Source: Gari tellinella (Eukaryota; Mollusca; Bivalvia; Cardiida; Psammobiidae). Taken from it: 64,000 nucleotides of DNA. Location: assembly GCA_922989275.2 (NCBI GenBank), contig OV277858.1, positions 102,782,794-102,846,793 of the forward strand. The letters run 5' to 3'. Shown here one piece after another: positions 32,008 to 42,298 of the stretch; positions within the stretch are counted from its first letter, which is position 1; each line of letters begins with the position of its first letter. The notes under the pieces were generated by a model. It worked only from the letters and a program-made list of their open reading frames with translations, was not told where the DNA came from and ran no database searches. A program made the position numbers and the translations under genes.

Positions 32008-32200
32008 CAGGGCTCCAGATAAGGGGAGTATTTCAAAAATTAAATTCTTTATTTCTGCATTAAACCCTATGGTATCACTACTCATTAGAATCATCTCAAA
32101 GAGACGATTCTAATGAGTAGTGACATAATAGTTTTTGGTGATGCAATGAGTAAGAAAACGTTGCAATTGTTCTGTTTAATCCCGCTTATCTGGAGCCCTG
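32008..32200. mobile_element. Class D hAT-like MITE, intact
   Basis: Ends CAGGGCTCCAGATAAGGG and GCTTATCTGGAGCCCTG. TCTATT is repeated directly at 32002-32007 and 32201-32206. Confidence 0.9.
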
Positions 32201-32329
32201 TCTATTTAAATTAAATTTAAAATGTTCTGTATGTTCTAATCGTAGACAAAATAATTCAATGTTAATTCAGCCAGTTCAAGCCTTATCTGCAACTTGACTA
32301 GCAACTTTTGATAAATTGATGACAGCAAC

Positions 32330-32500
32330 AAAAATTGTGTGCAGGCAGTGTTATAATTGAGAAAACCATGTTTGAAAGCCAATTGAGTTTCAGTTGGAAT
32401 TTGCTACTGCAAAACTGAGTAAAAGTGAAAGACCCTGGTTTCCCAGAAAATGAAATATGTAAACACTCACAATGATGAACATGAAATGGTAAAAAGCAGC
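32330..32500. repeat. Second dispersed repeat, copy 2
   Basis: Pairs with 26775-26950 (ATTGTGTGCAGGCAG, AACCATGTTTGAAAG, GTGAAAGACCCTGGTT). Confidence 0.65.
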
Positions 32501-32569
32501 ATGCATGAGAAATGTTTTTGCCCTTAGAATAGGACACTGCTATTCCAAAAGAAGGTAATCAGGGAGCCA

Positions 32570-33090
32570 ACTGGTTTATTAACACTAGCGGCTACAAATT
32601 TCATTCTATCTTCATTAAACTTTATCACAATGTTTGCCTTATTGAAATCTAGGTCAAGTTTTAATATGGGTCATGTCAGGTAAAAAACTAGGTCACTAGG
32701 TCAAATCATAGAAAAACCTTGTTAACACTCTAGAGGCAACAAATCTCATTGGATTTTAATGAAATATGCTCAAAATGTTTGCCTCATTGATACCTAGGTC
32801 AGGTTTAAATCTGGGTCAACTCGGGTAAACAACTAGGTCAAATCAAAGAAAAACAAGTGTTAACCCTCTAGAGGCTACAAATCTCATAAGATCTGAATGA
32901 AATATAGTCAGAATGTTTGCCTACATGAAATCTAAGTGTAAGTTTGAATATGGATCATGTCTGGTCAAAAACTAGGTCAAATCAAAGAAAAATCTTTTTA
33001 ACACTTTAGAGGCTACAAAATTCCCCAATCTTGATGCAACTTAGTTAAAATGTTTGTCTCATTGATATTGTATCTAGGTTTGTTAAAATC
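32570..33090. repeat. Degenerate AGGTCA-type tandem repeat
   Basis: Four or five units of about 110-120 bp built from AACACTYTAGAGGCTACAAAT, GAATGTTTGCC, ATCTAGGTCAAG and AAACTAGGTCAAATC. The family is familiar from mollusc genomes. It recurs at 53105-53240, 53545-53600 and 54115-54225. Confidence 0.75.
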
Positions 33091-33377
33091 ATAGCCCTGG
33101 CACAAGGGTCTTTAGTTTTTCATAAACTTAAAAAAATATTGTCAAAATTTGTCCAGAAACATAAGGTCCAGACCTAAGTAAGATATTTTGGTCTATAGTC
33201 CTTGGATCACATTTGCCAAGGCACTGGGAGTCACTAACTTTACTATAGACTTATGAAGGGAAAAACTTGAAAAAACTCCTAGTCTAGAACCAGTGGGCAT
33301 AGTCAGCTTAGGAACAACACTTAGGTGAGCGAAATGTCCTCTTGTTCATAAGACCTAACATAGCAGTTTGAAATTCC

Positions 33378-33531
33378 AGGGTACAAGGTTATAAAGCTTT
33401 GAGTTGAGTCTGGTATCATTCTCAAGCATTTGATTGGTCAGATTTGAGCATAAGCTCAAATCTGAGCAATCAAATGCTTGAGAACTACTCCAGACTCAAC
33501 TCAAAAGCTTTATAACCTTGGAGCCAGGGTA
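33378..33531. repeat. Foldback repeat, ~70-bp arms
   Basis: Left arm GGGTACAAGGTTATAAAGC through CAAGCATTTGATTGGTCAG. The right arm is its complement with few mismatches, around a centre at TGAGCATAAGCTCA. Related to 16272-16485. Confidence 0.85.
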
Positions 33532-33859
33532 CCTTGAGGTATGAATGTTTTGTGTTGATGTGCGTGTGTGTCTGGTTCAAGGGAGATAACTCTCTTGTTA
33601 AATTAAGATAGTTATTCATTATTTATCATTCTTTTGAAAATGAGGCTGCAAGTATTGATTCAAATATTGGCTATATAACCACAATCCGATAGTATAAGTG
33701 TCAGTACAGATCCGACAAGAAAAACAGTGCATACCCAGATCAGAAATCACTCACAGGAGCTGTTTGATCTGCCAGACTTGGTTTAAAGCATCAATGGAAC
33801 CCAATAGCAAGAGAGGGGTAATTCTGGCATGATTAATATGGTTTTTCACTACAGTAAAG

Positions 33860-34021
33860 CAAGGCTCCAGATAAGAGGGAGTAAACAGAATTAATCCAAC
33901 ATTTCCTCACTTATTTCAGCACCAAATCCTATGGTGTAACTACTCATTATTAGAATTGTCTCGAAGAGTAGTAACACCATAGGGTTTAATGCAGAAGTAA
34001 AGATTTTATTAGAGAGCTCTG
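33860..34021. mobile_element. Class D MITE, core reduced
   Basis: Ends CAAGGCTCCAGATAAGAGG and AGAGAGCTCTG. AGTAAA lies directly on both sides. One arm of the central palindrome is partly deleted. Confidence 0.75.
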
Positions 34022-34089
34022 AGTAAATTTAACCCCCTATTACAACCACCTAAACATACTGCCTGATGGTTGTAAACACAGGTCTTGCA

Positions 34090-34339
34090 TTAACTCTTTC
34101 CTCCCTGAAACTTTAAATGGAAAATTCCAGTTTCCATTTTAGTCTAGTCCATTTCTGACTTTTAAGGGTTGTTTTTGTCAATGTTTGGCATTATGACAAA
34201 CAGTGAAGACCCTGATCAGAGGGCTCCTTTTGGAGCCCTCTGATCTGGGTCTTCACTGTTTGCACAGGACAAGTGTACTATTCACATGTACACTGTTTGA
34301 AAAGACGCCTATATGCGAGACTAGGGTTCAAAGGGTTAA
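34090..34339. mobile_element. Class C MITE, intact
   Basis: TTAA at both ends. It differs from 15339-15589 at only a few positions across about 250 bp, suggesting recent movement of this subfamily. Confidence 0.9.
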
Positions 34340-34352
34340 GTAGACACCTGCC

Positions 34353-34610
34353 TTAATCCATTACCCCATAAATATGCCTTATAATTTACATCTCTAGTTT
34401 ATTCCCCCACTGAAGAACTTTATTGTCATGAATATACCATAAAAATAGTAAATATGCAAGTAGATTGTACGTAGCTAAATGTACGTAGCTAAAAGCAGGC
34501 TGAAAGTAAAGCAGAATACGCCTCATGGTTCATTCTGCTTTACTTTCAACCTGCTGTAAGCGGTCACATATTTTCAATACTAGGAACAAGCTATGGAGAA
34601 ATAAAGTTAA
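34353..34610. mobile_element. Class A MITE
   Basis: TTAATCCATTACCCCATAAA at the left, core GCAGGCTGAAAGTAAAGC with complement, TTAA at 34607-34610. Confidence 0.82.
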
Positions 34611-34754
34611 AGGCATAATAAGGGGTTATGTATTGAGAAATGTGTTAATATGTGTTAATTAAGCAATTTGTGACTACTTGTAACATAAGTTGTTGGAGTT
34701 TTATTTTTGTAATGATGCTAATGAGTAGTCACAGCCTAGGATTAGGTTGCAACA

Positions 34755-34999
34755 TTAACCCATTACCCCATAGCATATTTCTTGTTTTGAAGACAGGCTA
34801 CCACTTCAAGCAGGTTGAAAGTAAAGCAGGCGCATTCGCATTCTGCCTTACTTTCAGCCTGCTTTAAACTTCCATCTGCTAGAATATAGCAAATACAATC
34901 TTGTGACGCAAATCCATGACTGTTTAAATTGGAACTATTTTCTTAAGTGGAGGAATAAATCTTAAGCGTAAAAAGCATATTTATGGGGTAGTGGGTTAA
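34755..34999. mobile_element. Class A MITE, intact
   Basis: TTAACCCATTACCCCATAGC to ATGGGGTAGTGGGTTAA, 245 bp, TTAA at both ends. The core loop is altered (GCAGGCGCATTCGCATTCTGC). Confidence 0.88.
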
Positions 35000-35046
35000 G
35001 GAAGAAATGTTGTAAATATTCATTCTTTTCTGGAGTCCTGGGTCAC

Positions 35047-35288
35047 TTAACCCATAACCCTATAAATACACCTTTTTAAACCTTTAATTTATTCCTCTAA
35101 TGTAGAAAATTGTTCCAATTTTTAGTCATGAATATGCACCATAAGAAATATTTCTATACTCTATCAGATGGTAGCTCAAAGCAGGCTGAATGTAAAGCAG
35201 AATGCGCCTTAAGGCGCATTCTGTTTTACTTTCAACCTGCTTTAAGTGGTCACCTGTCTTAAAAAATAGGAACAGGGTAAGGGGTTAA
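35047..35288. mobile_element. Class A MITE, intact
   Basis: TTAACCCATAACCCTATAAA to GGGTAAGGGGTTAA, 242 bp, in the opposite orientation to the copy at 34755-34999. Core loop GCGCCTTAAGGCGC is perfectly paired. Confidence 0.88.
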
Positions 35289-35456
35289 GTGATTGGAGTT
35301 TGTGCCATTACAAGAATACTGATGTTGTTAGTCAAATTAGTGACAAATCCATTAATGGTCTCCTGGTGTTAATTTATTCTCACTTAATTCCCTGAAGTGA
35401 TTTATTACCATATACACTTGTAAATCACTGTTGGAGAAAAGAGATTTTGGACATTG

Positions 35457-35649
35457 CAGGGTTCCAGATAGGCGGGATTAAACTGCACAAATCCAACATT
35501 TTCTCGCTCATTTTAGCACAAAATCCTATGGTGTTACTACTCATTAGAATTGTTTCTTCGAGACGATTCTAATGAGTAGTGACACCATAGGGTTTAAAGC
35601 AGAAATAAAGATTTTAGTTGTTGAAATACTCCCCTTGTCTGGAGCTCTG
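35457..35649. mobile_element. Class D hAT-like MITE, intact
   Basis: Ends CAGGGTTCCAGATAGGCG and CTTGTCTGGAGCTCTG. GACATTG lies directly on both sides (35450-35456 and 35650-35656). Confidence 0.88.
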
Positions 35650-36023
35650 GACATTGACAGTGTAGACCTATGTTTGTAGTTTTATGCCCTGCACAATGAT
35701 TGTGGACGGGCATTAAAAAGACTGAAAACCAAATGGTGTATTTGCAAAAAAGAAAGAAAATACTCAAATAAAAAGCAAATGTGTAGCTTTTAATATATAT
35801 CTTGTATCTTGCATGACAAAAATATGATCAGTCTAAAACCATCCTCAAGAAAAGTCTCCAAATGTTAGTTCTTTAGATATTTCCCATTGCTTTTTGCTTC
35901 TCTGTCTTCTAGACTGAGTAAATCCATTTCACATCATTTGCGCACACAGGAGAGAATAACGTCTTTCCCTTGGCAGTAACTGTTGCTGTACACTAAAGTA
36001 GGTTAAATTGACCTCCGAATGAA

Positions 36024-36113
36024 TGGCCTGCAGACTCAGTGGTAAAGATTTCTGACTCAATTTTTACTTTCCATTCGCGCATGCCGAGTCCTTAGTTTCA
36101 ATCCCACCCAAGC
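36024..36113 (+). mobile_element. tRNA-derived SINE head or tRNA pseudogene
   Basis: GCAGACTCAGTGGTAAAGA fits an A box and TAGTTTCAATCCCACCC a B box, about 60 bp apart. No intact cloverleaf. It stands just before the 31-bp minisatellite. Confidence 0.6.
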
Positions 36114-36149
36114 CAAATATTTTTTTCATTGAAATGCATTTTTAAATTT

Positions 36150-37095
36150 TTAGCAACATTTCTCTGGTTAGAATTTTGTCCATATCTACAATTCTCTGGT
36201 TAGACTTTTCCCTAAGCTACATTTCTCTGGTTAGACTTTGCCCTTAGCTACATTTCTCTGGTTAGACTTTTCCCTAAGCTACATTTCTCTGGTAAGACTT
36301 TGCCCTTAGCTACATTTCTCTGGTTAGACTTTTCCCTAAGCTACATTTCTCTGGTAAGACTTTGCCCTTAGCTACATTTCTCTGGTTAGACTTTGCCCTT
36401 AGCTACATTTCTCTGGTTAGACTTTTCCCTAAGCTACATTTCTCTGGTAAGACTTTGCCCTTAGCTACCTTTCTCTGGTTAGACTTTTCCCTAAGCTACA
36501 TTTCTCTGGTAAGATTTTGCCCTTAGCTACATTTCTCTGGTTTGACTTTGCCCATATCTACAATTCTCTGGTTAGACTTTTCCCTAAGCTACATTTCTCT
36601 GGTTAGACTTTGCCCTTAGCTACATTTCTCTGGTTAGACTTTTCCCTTAGCTACATTTCTCTGGTTAGACTTTTCCCTTAGCTACATTTCTCTGGTTTGA
36701 CTTTGCCCTTAGCTACATTTCTCTGGTTAGACTTTTCCCTAAGCTACATTTCTCTGGTTTGACTTTGCCCTTAGCTACATTCTCTGGTTTGACTTTGCCC
36801 TTAGCTACATTTCTCTGGTTTGACTTTGCCCTTAGCTACATTTCTCTGGTTAGACTTTGCCCTTAGCTACATTTCTCTGGTTTGACTTTGCCCTTAGCTA
36901 CATTTCTCTGGTTAGACTTTTCCCTAAGCTACATTTCTCTGGTTTGACTTTGCCCTTAGCTACATATCTCTGGTTTGACTTTGCCCTTAGCTACATTTCT
37001 CTGGTTAGACTTTTCCCTCAGCTACATTTCTCTGGTTTGACTTTGCCCTGAGCTACATTTCTCTGGTTAGACTTTGCCCTTAGCTACATTTCTCT
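36150..37095. repeat. 31-bp minisatellite, about 30 copies
   Basis: Period 31 (GCTAC at 36216, 36247, 36278 and so on). Unit AGCTACATTTCTCTGGTTAG plus ACTTTGCCCTT or ACTTTTCCCTA, the two sub-variants often alternating. Because 31 is not a multiple of three, each frame cycles over 93 bp. The 64-codon ORF at 36857-37051 is a translation of the repeat. Confidence 0.95.
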
Positions 37096-37410
37096 AGTTT
37101 GACATATATAGCTTGAACTAATGCTATACATTACACATCATTACATGTTGTTTTACAATATTTTTATAAACCATTTATTTTCTAATTCGCTTCGCTCAAC
37201 CGAAAATAAAATATTTATCCTCTAAAGAATCATTCAGGATTATATAAAAGACTTAACACAATAAATAGCAATAGGCCAAGGCATTACGGATTTCTCTGGT
37301 TAGACTTTGCCCTTAGCTACATTTCCCTAGTTTGACATAAAGCTTGAACTAATACTATACATTACACATCATTACATGTTGTTTTACAATATTTTTATAA
37401 ACCATTTATC
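37057..37410. repeat. Duplicated end of the 31-bp array
   Basis: About 110 bp starting in the last array unit and running through AGCTTGAACTAATGCTATAC to TTTTATAAACCATTTAT (37057-37170) recur at 37288-37408. The 117 bp between contain TTCGCTTCGCTCAACCGAAA. Confidence 0.85.
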
Positions 37411-37534
37411 ACCAGCACTAGTTAACTTATCTCAGTCATTACACAGTAAACCTTATTGCTGATGAAGCTTGTATTAAAACATCCAAACCTTGCGAATAAT
37501 ACACTTGTCAATAAAAACAGTATAACTCACTGAA

Positions 37535-37700
37535 AATAACACTTCGACCTGTCCTATGCAAATAGTGTAGACCCTGATCAGAGGGCTCCTGCACAAGCCT
37601 TCTGATCAGGATTTGCCCTGTTTGTCATTTTGCAATAGATTGTGAAAATCAATGATTGTCACAATCTTTTGCAATAAATCGACCCTAAATAGTCTAAAAA
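37535..37700. mobile_element. Class C MITE, partial
   Basis: ACCTGTCCTATGCAAATAG, core GACCCTGATCAGAGGGCTCC with diverged complement, then GTCATTTTGCAAT. TTAA ends lost. Confidence 0.7.
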
Positions 37701-37868
37701 GGGTTGGATTTAATTTTCTCAGTAAATATTGCAGTGGGTAAAGGGAGATAACTGTTAGTAGGCATAGGAAACTGCAGTAAGAGTTATTTACCATGGTTTA
37801 CTACATACACAGCAGAGATCATTGAAGTTGTTGTATAATTGCTTAATTGAGGGTTTTTTCTGTTTCAG

Positions 37869-37909
37869 GAGAGGACTTCAATAGAAGGGTCGCTTTTTAT
37901 CTACAAAAG
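37869..37909 (+). CDS. DCP1: DCP1, coding exon 2 (41 nt)
   Basis: Between CTGTTTCAG and GTAAGG. Read in the phase left by exon 1 it gives ERTSIEGSLFIYK plus two bases of the next codon. Animal DCP1 has EKTDIEGTLFVYRR directly after the NQW that ends exon 1, so the join is colinear with the protein. The segment forms part of the EVH1-like domain. The donor leaves phase 2. The next expected block (PYHGF..NRL) was not found downstream in the window. Confidence 0.88.
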
Positions 37910-38257
37910 GTAAGGTAATATTATAACTGTGTTTTGTGCAGTGCTGTTCGACAGCAGATTTAGCCAAGACTCCCTCCGTTTGTCTGAAGCCACACATTTT
38001 GTCTGTACTATGCTTGATGTTAACCCTATTATTGCTGAATTTTCAACTGGGTGTTTTCTAATAAATGACTTGTTTATATATTGAATCTTTAGAGCTTCGT
38101 CCCCAAACCTTAATAAGATATGACAAGCAGTGCAGACTCTGATCAGTAGACTCTCTGATCTGGGTCTTCACTTTTTCCAGTGGGTGAATATTCCCAGTCT
38201 CAGCACATACCTACAGCTGGGTGTAACACAATAAAATCTGACAAGCAGTGCAGACCC

Positions 38258-38514
38258 TTAATTCTTTCAACACTAAAAGTCTAATTAACTCTTGTGGGTT
38301 ATTAGGTTCCCTTATGGTTCTTTTTAGTTACCAAAACATGAACAAGTCTACTTGGAATTCTGGTTAGTTTTATAAATACTAGTCTGAATTAGCAAATAGT
38401 GCAGACCCTGATCAGAAGGCTCATATAGGAGCCTTCTGATCAGGGTCTACACTGTTTGCAATGGTAATGAGTATACAATGTATTTTAAACAGGTCCATGG
38501 TGTTGAAAGAGTTA
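38258..38514. mobile_element. Class C-like MITE nested in a class C remnant
   Basis: TTAATTCTTTCAACACTAAA to GGTGTTGAAAGAGTTA, core GACCCTGATCAGAAGGCTCA with complement. The flanks (AGCAGTGCAGACCC and GGGAACCTTGTGATCTGG) are two halves of an older C core. Confidence 0.75.
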
Positions 38515-38633
38515 GGGAACCTTGTGATCTGGATCTACACTGTTTTTAATCCCATCCTAGCACTACCAGGGTTAATTATATCTACAGCTACATGACTGTA
38601 ACACATGGGTATTATCAAACATGAGCAATTTAG

Positions 38634-38826
38634 CAGGGCTCCAGATAAGGGGAGTATTTCAAAAACTAAAATCTTTATCTCTGCATAAAACCCTATGGTG
38701 TCACTACTCATTAGAATCGTCTCGAAGAGACGGTTCTAATGAGTATTGACACCATAGGATTTGGTGCTAAAATGAGTGAAAAAATGTTGGATTTGTTTAG
38801 TTTACCCCCTCTTATCTGGAGCCCTG
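38634..38826. mobile_element. Class D hAT-like MITE, intact
   Basis: Ends CAGGGCTCCAGATAAGGG and CTTATCTGGAGCCCTG. Core AATCGTCTCGAAGAGACGGTT. Confidence 0.88.
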
Positions 38827-38882
38827 AATGGAGACTTCATTGTCTATACACTATGTCAGAGAGAAATAATTATTCAGTTGAG

Positions 38883-39125
38883 GTATAACCCTTAATTCCA
38901 TAGATACACCTTTGTACACTGAAGAAAATAATTCCATTTTATATAGTAAAGGATATGCATTATCAGAAATATTTCCTATACACTAGCAGATGGAAGCTTA
39001 AAGCAGGCTGAAAGTAAAGTAGACTGTGCCTTAAGGTACATTGAAGGCTTCTGCTTTTCTATCAACCTGCTTTTAGTGGTCACCTGTCTTCAAAACAAGG
39101 AACAGGCTATGGAGTAAAGGGCTAA
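38883..39125. mobile_element. Class A MITE, diverged
   Basis: ATAACCCTTAATTCCATAG at the left, imperfect core, GGCTATGGAGTAAAGGGCTAA at the right. Confidence 0.7.
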
Positions 39126-40239
39126 ATAGAGGTGCTCTAAAGTGCAGCTATGAAGGTAAAGGTTCACAGTACACAGTCAGACCTGCGTACCATATTCCAG
39201 GTATAATCACCCAATCTGTTATGCAACTTCTTTTTGTTGAATGGCAATTCAGTCATTCCAGGACAATGTTCTGTTCAAATATCAACTTTATATAATCTAT
39301 ACAGAACAATTAGGAGCCTCTGCAGAATTTACATATCAAACGGTGTAATGCAAAATCCAGGTATTTCCGAGCCTGGGGATATGCTGTATACAGCTGTATG
39401 GGTCTATGCCGCTGAAGTTTATTAACATGCATATCCAGATTCACTTCAAAGGGAGCCATGATGTTTATGTTTTTTTGCATTTCTTGTGTAAGCCACTTAT
39501 CTGATCCCATCAAGGTGGGCTTATGTAGATTCTGAATCATGATTTATTTGGTGATTTTGGGATGTTTCTGAACTTTTTATAGGCTTACAAAATATTGTCT
39601 TTTTCGTTATCTGCTTCAATTTTGTGATTATTGTACTCTTTAAAACCTTTACTCCATGCAAGCCTGGATGTGACCACATAAAGCAGTTTGAAAGTAAAGC
39701 TTAAGGCTAGAATATAGAAAATATTTCTCATTATATATACTCATGACTGTATAAAGTGGAAATATTTTTGTCAATCGGGAGAAATTAAAGAAATTAAAGG
39801 TTTTATTGAGACATTTTCTAGTTTTGAAGATAAATGACCACTTAAAGCAGGTTGAAAGTAAAGCAGAATGCACCATAAGGCAAGAATATAGGAATTATTT
39901 CTCATGGTATAAAGTATACTCATGACTGTTTAAAGTGGTACTATTTTTGTCAATGGAGGACTAAATTGAAGGCGTAAAAATATTATGTGATAATTGGTTG
40001 AAACAGAGAAAATGGATGAGTGTTTTCTAAAATTCAGCATGATAATGGTTAATACAGGTATGATAGACTGCATGTACTGCAAATTCAGGAAATGTCAAGT
40101 TGTTAGACCATCTTGAGAGAAGTCTTTGATCATAACCTGTATTGTAGCTTGAAATAATGAAATCCATTTGTACAAACTGAAAGTGTATTTCTTAATCAAT
40201 GTAGAAATACCAGTTAGTTAGAGTTAACTTCAGTTGTCT

Positions 40240-40497
40240 TTTTAGGCTTACGGTATATAATACCGGTATTTATTCCTCCATTGAAGAAAAACATTCCACT
40301 TTATACAGTCATGAATAGGTGCCATAATAAATATTTTCTTATATTCAAGTACTGTAGATTATAAAAGCTTAAAGCAGGCTGAACGTAAAACAGAATGTGG
40401 CTTAATGCTCATACTGCTTTACTTTCACCCTGCTTTAAGTGGTCAACTGTCTTTAAAGCTAGAAACAGGCTATGGGGTTATGGGTAACCCAAGTTGG
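40240..40497. mobile_element. Class A MITE, eroded ends
   Basis: Arm TTATTCCTCCATTGAAG, core AAAGCAGGCTGAACGTAAAA with complement, right end GGCTATGGGGTTATGGGTAA. Confidence 0.7.
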
Positions 40498-40600
40498 AGA
40501 TATGAAAGTTGGAGTGTTATTTTTGCACTGATGGTTATATTGAGGATATTTTTGAGCATGGCCAACCCAGTGTCTGCCCTGCAGTGTATGTTAGAACTTT

Positions 40601-40845
40601 GTTTATAGTGATATAATTGCACAATGCAGGGCTCTAGATAAGGGGGGTATTTCAAAAACTAAAATCTTAATTTCTGCTTTAAACCCTATGGTGTCACTAC
40701 TCATTAGAATCGTCTCGAAGAGACGATTCTAATGAGTAGTAACACCATAGGATTTGGTGCATAAATAGTGAGAAAATGATGGATTTGTTCAGTTTACTCC
40801 CTCTTATCTGGAGCCCTGTTTATAGTGATATAATTGCACAATGCA
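40601..40845. mobile_element. Class D MITE flanked by a 28-bp direct repeat
   Basis: The element is 40627-40818, ends CAGGGCTCTAGATAAGGGG and CTTATCTGGAGCCCTG. The 28-bp word starting GTTTATAGTGATATAATTGC occurs at 40601-40628 and 40818-40845, overlapping the terminal bases. This is far longer than the 8 bp expected for hAT. Confidence 0.9.
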
Positions 40846-41005
40846 TACAAGACATAAAACTGCTGGAAAACATTGTTCATTTCCCTAGCCACTGTAAACA
40901 TCTTTTGATCTGTTTTATATTATTTGATTTGGCTGTTGATAATTCTCGAATTATGGTCCCCCAGTTATTATACGGCATTACCGCACAGGGATTGGGGTTA
41001 CAAGT

Positions 41006-41221
41006 CTAGCTCTTTGCATGCAGGATAAAAAAATGTGTCTGCATCAATTGTTGTTGTCTGCTTCTGTTCTAAAAATAGATTTTCAAAAAAGTTTTCAAAG
41101 TTAAGTCAGAGTGTCAAAAAGTTTGGATCCTGATGAGATGCTGTGTTATGCCACGTCTCATCAGGATCCAAACAGTTTGCACAGATAATCATGAATCCGC
41201 AGCTAGCATGCAAAGAGTTAA
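41006..41221. mobile_element. Class B hairpin MITE
   Basis: CTAGCTCTTTGCATGCAGG to GCTAGCATGCAAAGAGTTAA. Core GGATCCTGATGAGATGC with complement GTCTCATCAGGATCC. Confidence 0.82.
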
Positions 41222-41366
41222 GGCATACATCGTATATATAGTTATAAAAAATGTATTTGCCCTTTAATAATTGTTCATTAGTAAGTTAGATTTAGATCAG
41301 CTATAATGGATCTGTTGCTCCTGTGGCATTTGAAATTCATATAATTATGGTAGTGCTAGTTGTAGC

Positions 41367-41618
41367 TTAACCCTTTCCCCAATAGAAGCGCCTTTTAGCG
41401 GCTATGATTTATTCATCCGCTGAAGAAAATAGTTCCAATTTAATCAGTAATGAATATGTATTTTAGGGAATATTTTCTATATTATAGTACATGATAGCTT
41501 AAAGCAGGCTGAAAGTAAAGCAGAATGTGCCCTAAGGCGCATTCTGCTTTACTTTCAACCTGCTTTAAGTAGTCACCTATCTTAAGTACTAGAAATAGGC
41601 TACCAGGTAATGGGTTAA
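41367..41618. mobile_element. Class A MITE, intact
   Basis: TTAA at both ends, 252 bp, starting TTAACCCTTTCCCCAATAGA. Nearly identical to 59077-59324, including the unusual AATTTAATCAGTAATGAATA arm. Confidence 0.9.
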
Positions 41619-41825
41619 AAGGAATTTGGGTCAAATTCAGGTCAAAAATGATCAAGCCTAGTACTCATCAGGACAAAATCACGAGACAGGCCAGTGTCTG
41701 ACATTAAAGGAAGATGAAATTAAAGCAAAACGCTCATGCAGGAGCATTGTGCTTTACTTAATTAACCTTGCATTAACTGTCTTTAAGCTCTCACCTATTT
41801 GTACCATCATTACTCATTAGTGAGT

Positions 41826-42298
41826 AAAGGTATTAAATTTGAAGATACACTTTTAACCACTGAAGAAAATAGTTCCTCTTTGTATAATCATGAATATTTA
41901 TCATAAGAAATATTTTCTACATTCTAGTAGATGGTAGCTTAACCCTTTACTCCATAGAAGCGCCTTTTAGCACATTTAATATATTCTTACACTAAAGAAA
42001 ACAGTTCCAATTCATTCAGTCATGAATATGTATTGTAAGAAATATTTTCGTTATTCTAGCAGATGTAAGCTTAAAGCAGGCTGTGAAAGTAAAGCAGAAT
42101 GCACTTAAAGGCGCATTCTGCTTTACTTTCAACCTGCTTATGGGGTCACCTATCTTGAAGACTACAAACAGGCTATGGAGTAAAGGGTTAAAGCAGGCTG
42201 AAAATAACGCAGAATGCACCAGAGTGCATTGTGCTTTACTTTCAACCTGCTTAAGTGGTCACCTATCTTCAATACTAGAAACGGAAGTAAAGGGTTAA
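41826..42298. mobile_element. Class A MITE interrupted by class A
   Basis: Host left arm up to GTAGATGGTAGC (41938). The host core resumes at TTAAAGCAGGCTGAAAAT (42188) and it ends AAAGGGTTAA at 42298. This is the same internal insertion site as at 14634. Confidence 0.8.
41939..42191. mobile_element. Class A MITE nested in class A
   Basis: TTAACCCTTTACTCCATAGA to TATGGAGTAAAGGGTTAA, 253 bp with TTAA on both sides. Core palindrome intact. Confidence 0.9.

Larger units (their letters stand above)
25123..37868 (+). other. DCP1: DCP1 intron 1 (12.7 kb)
   Basis: Bounded by GTATGT at 25123 and a pyrimidine-rich TTTTTTCTGTTTCAG acceptor ending 37868. It is filled with SINEs, a Tc1 element, hairpin MITEs, a 31-bp minisatellite and mollusc-type dispersed repeats. 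Confidence 0.85.

Noticed and set aside
36857..37051. 64-codon ORF with a regular SGLTLP-type repeat
   Set aside because: It is the 31-bp minisatellite read in one frame. It has no start context and codon pattern follows the DNA repeat.
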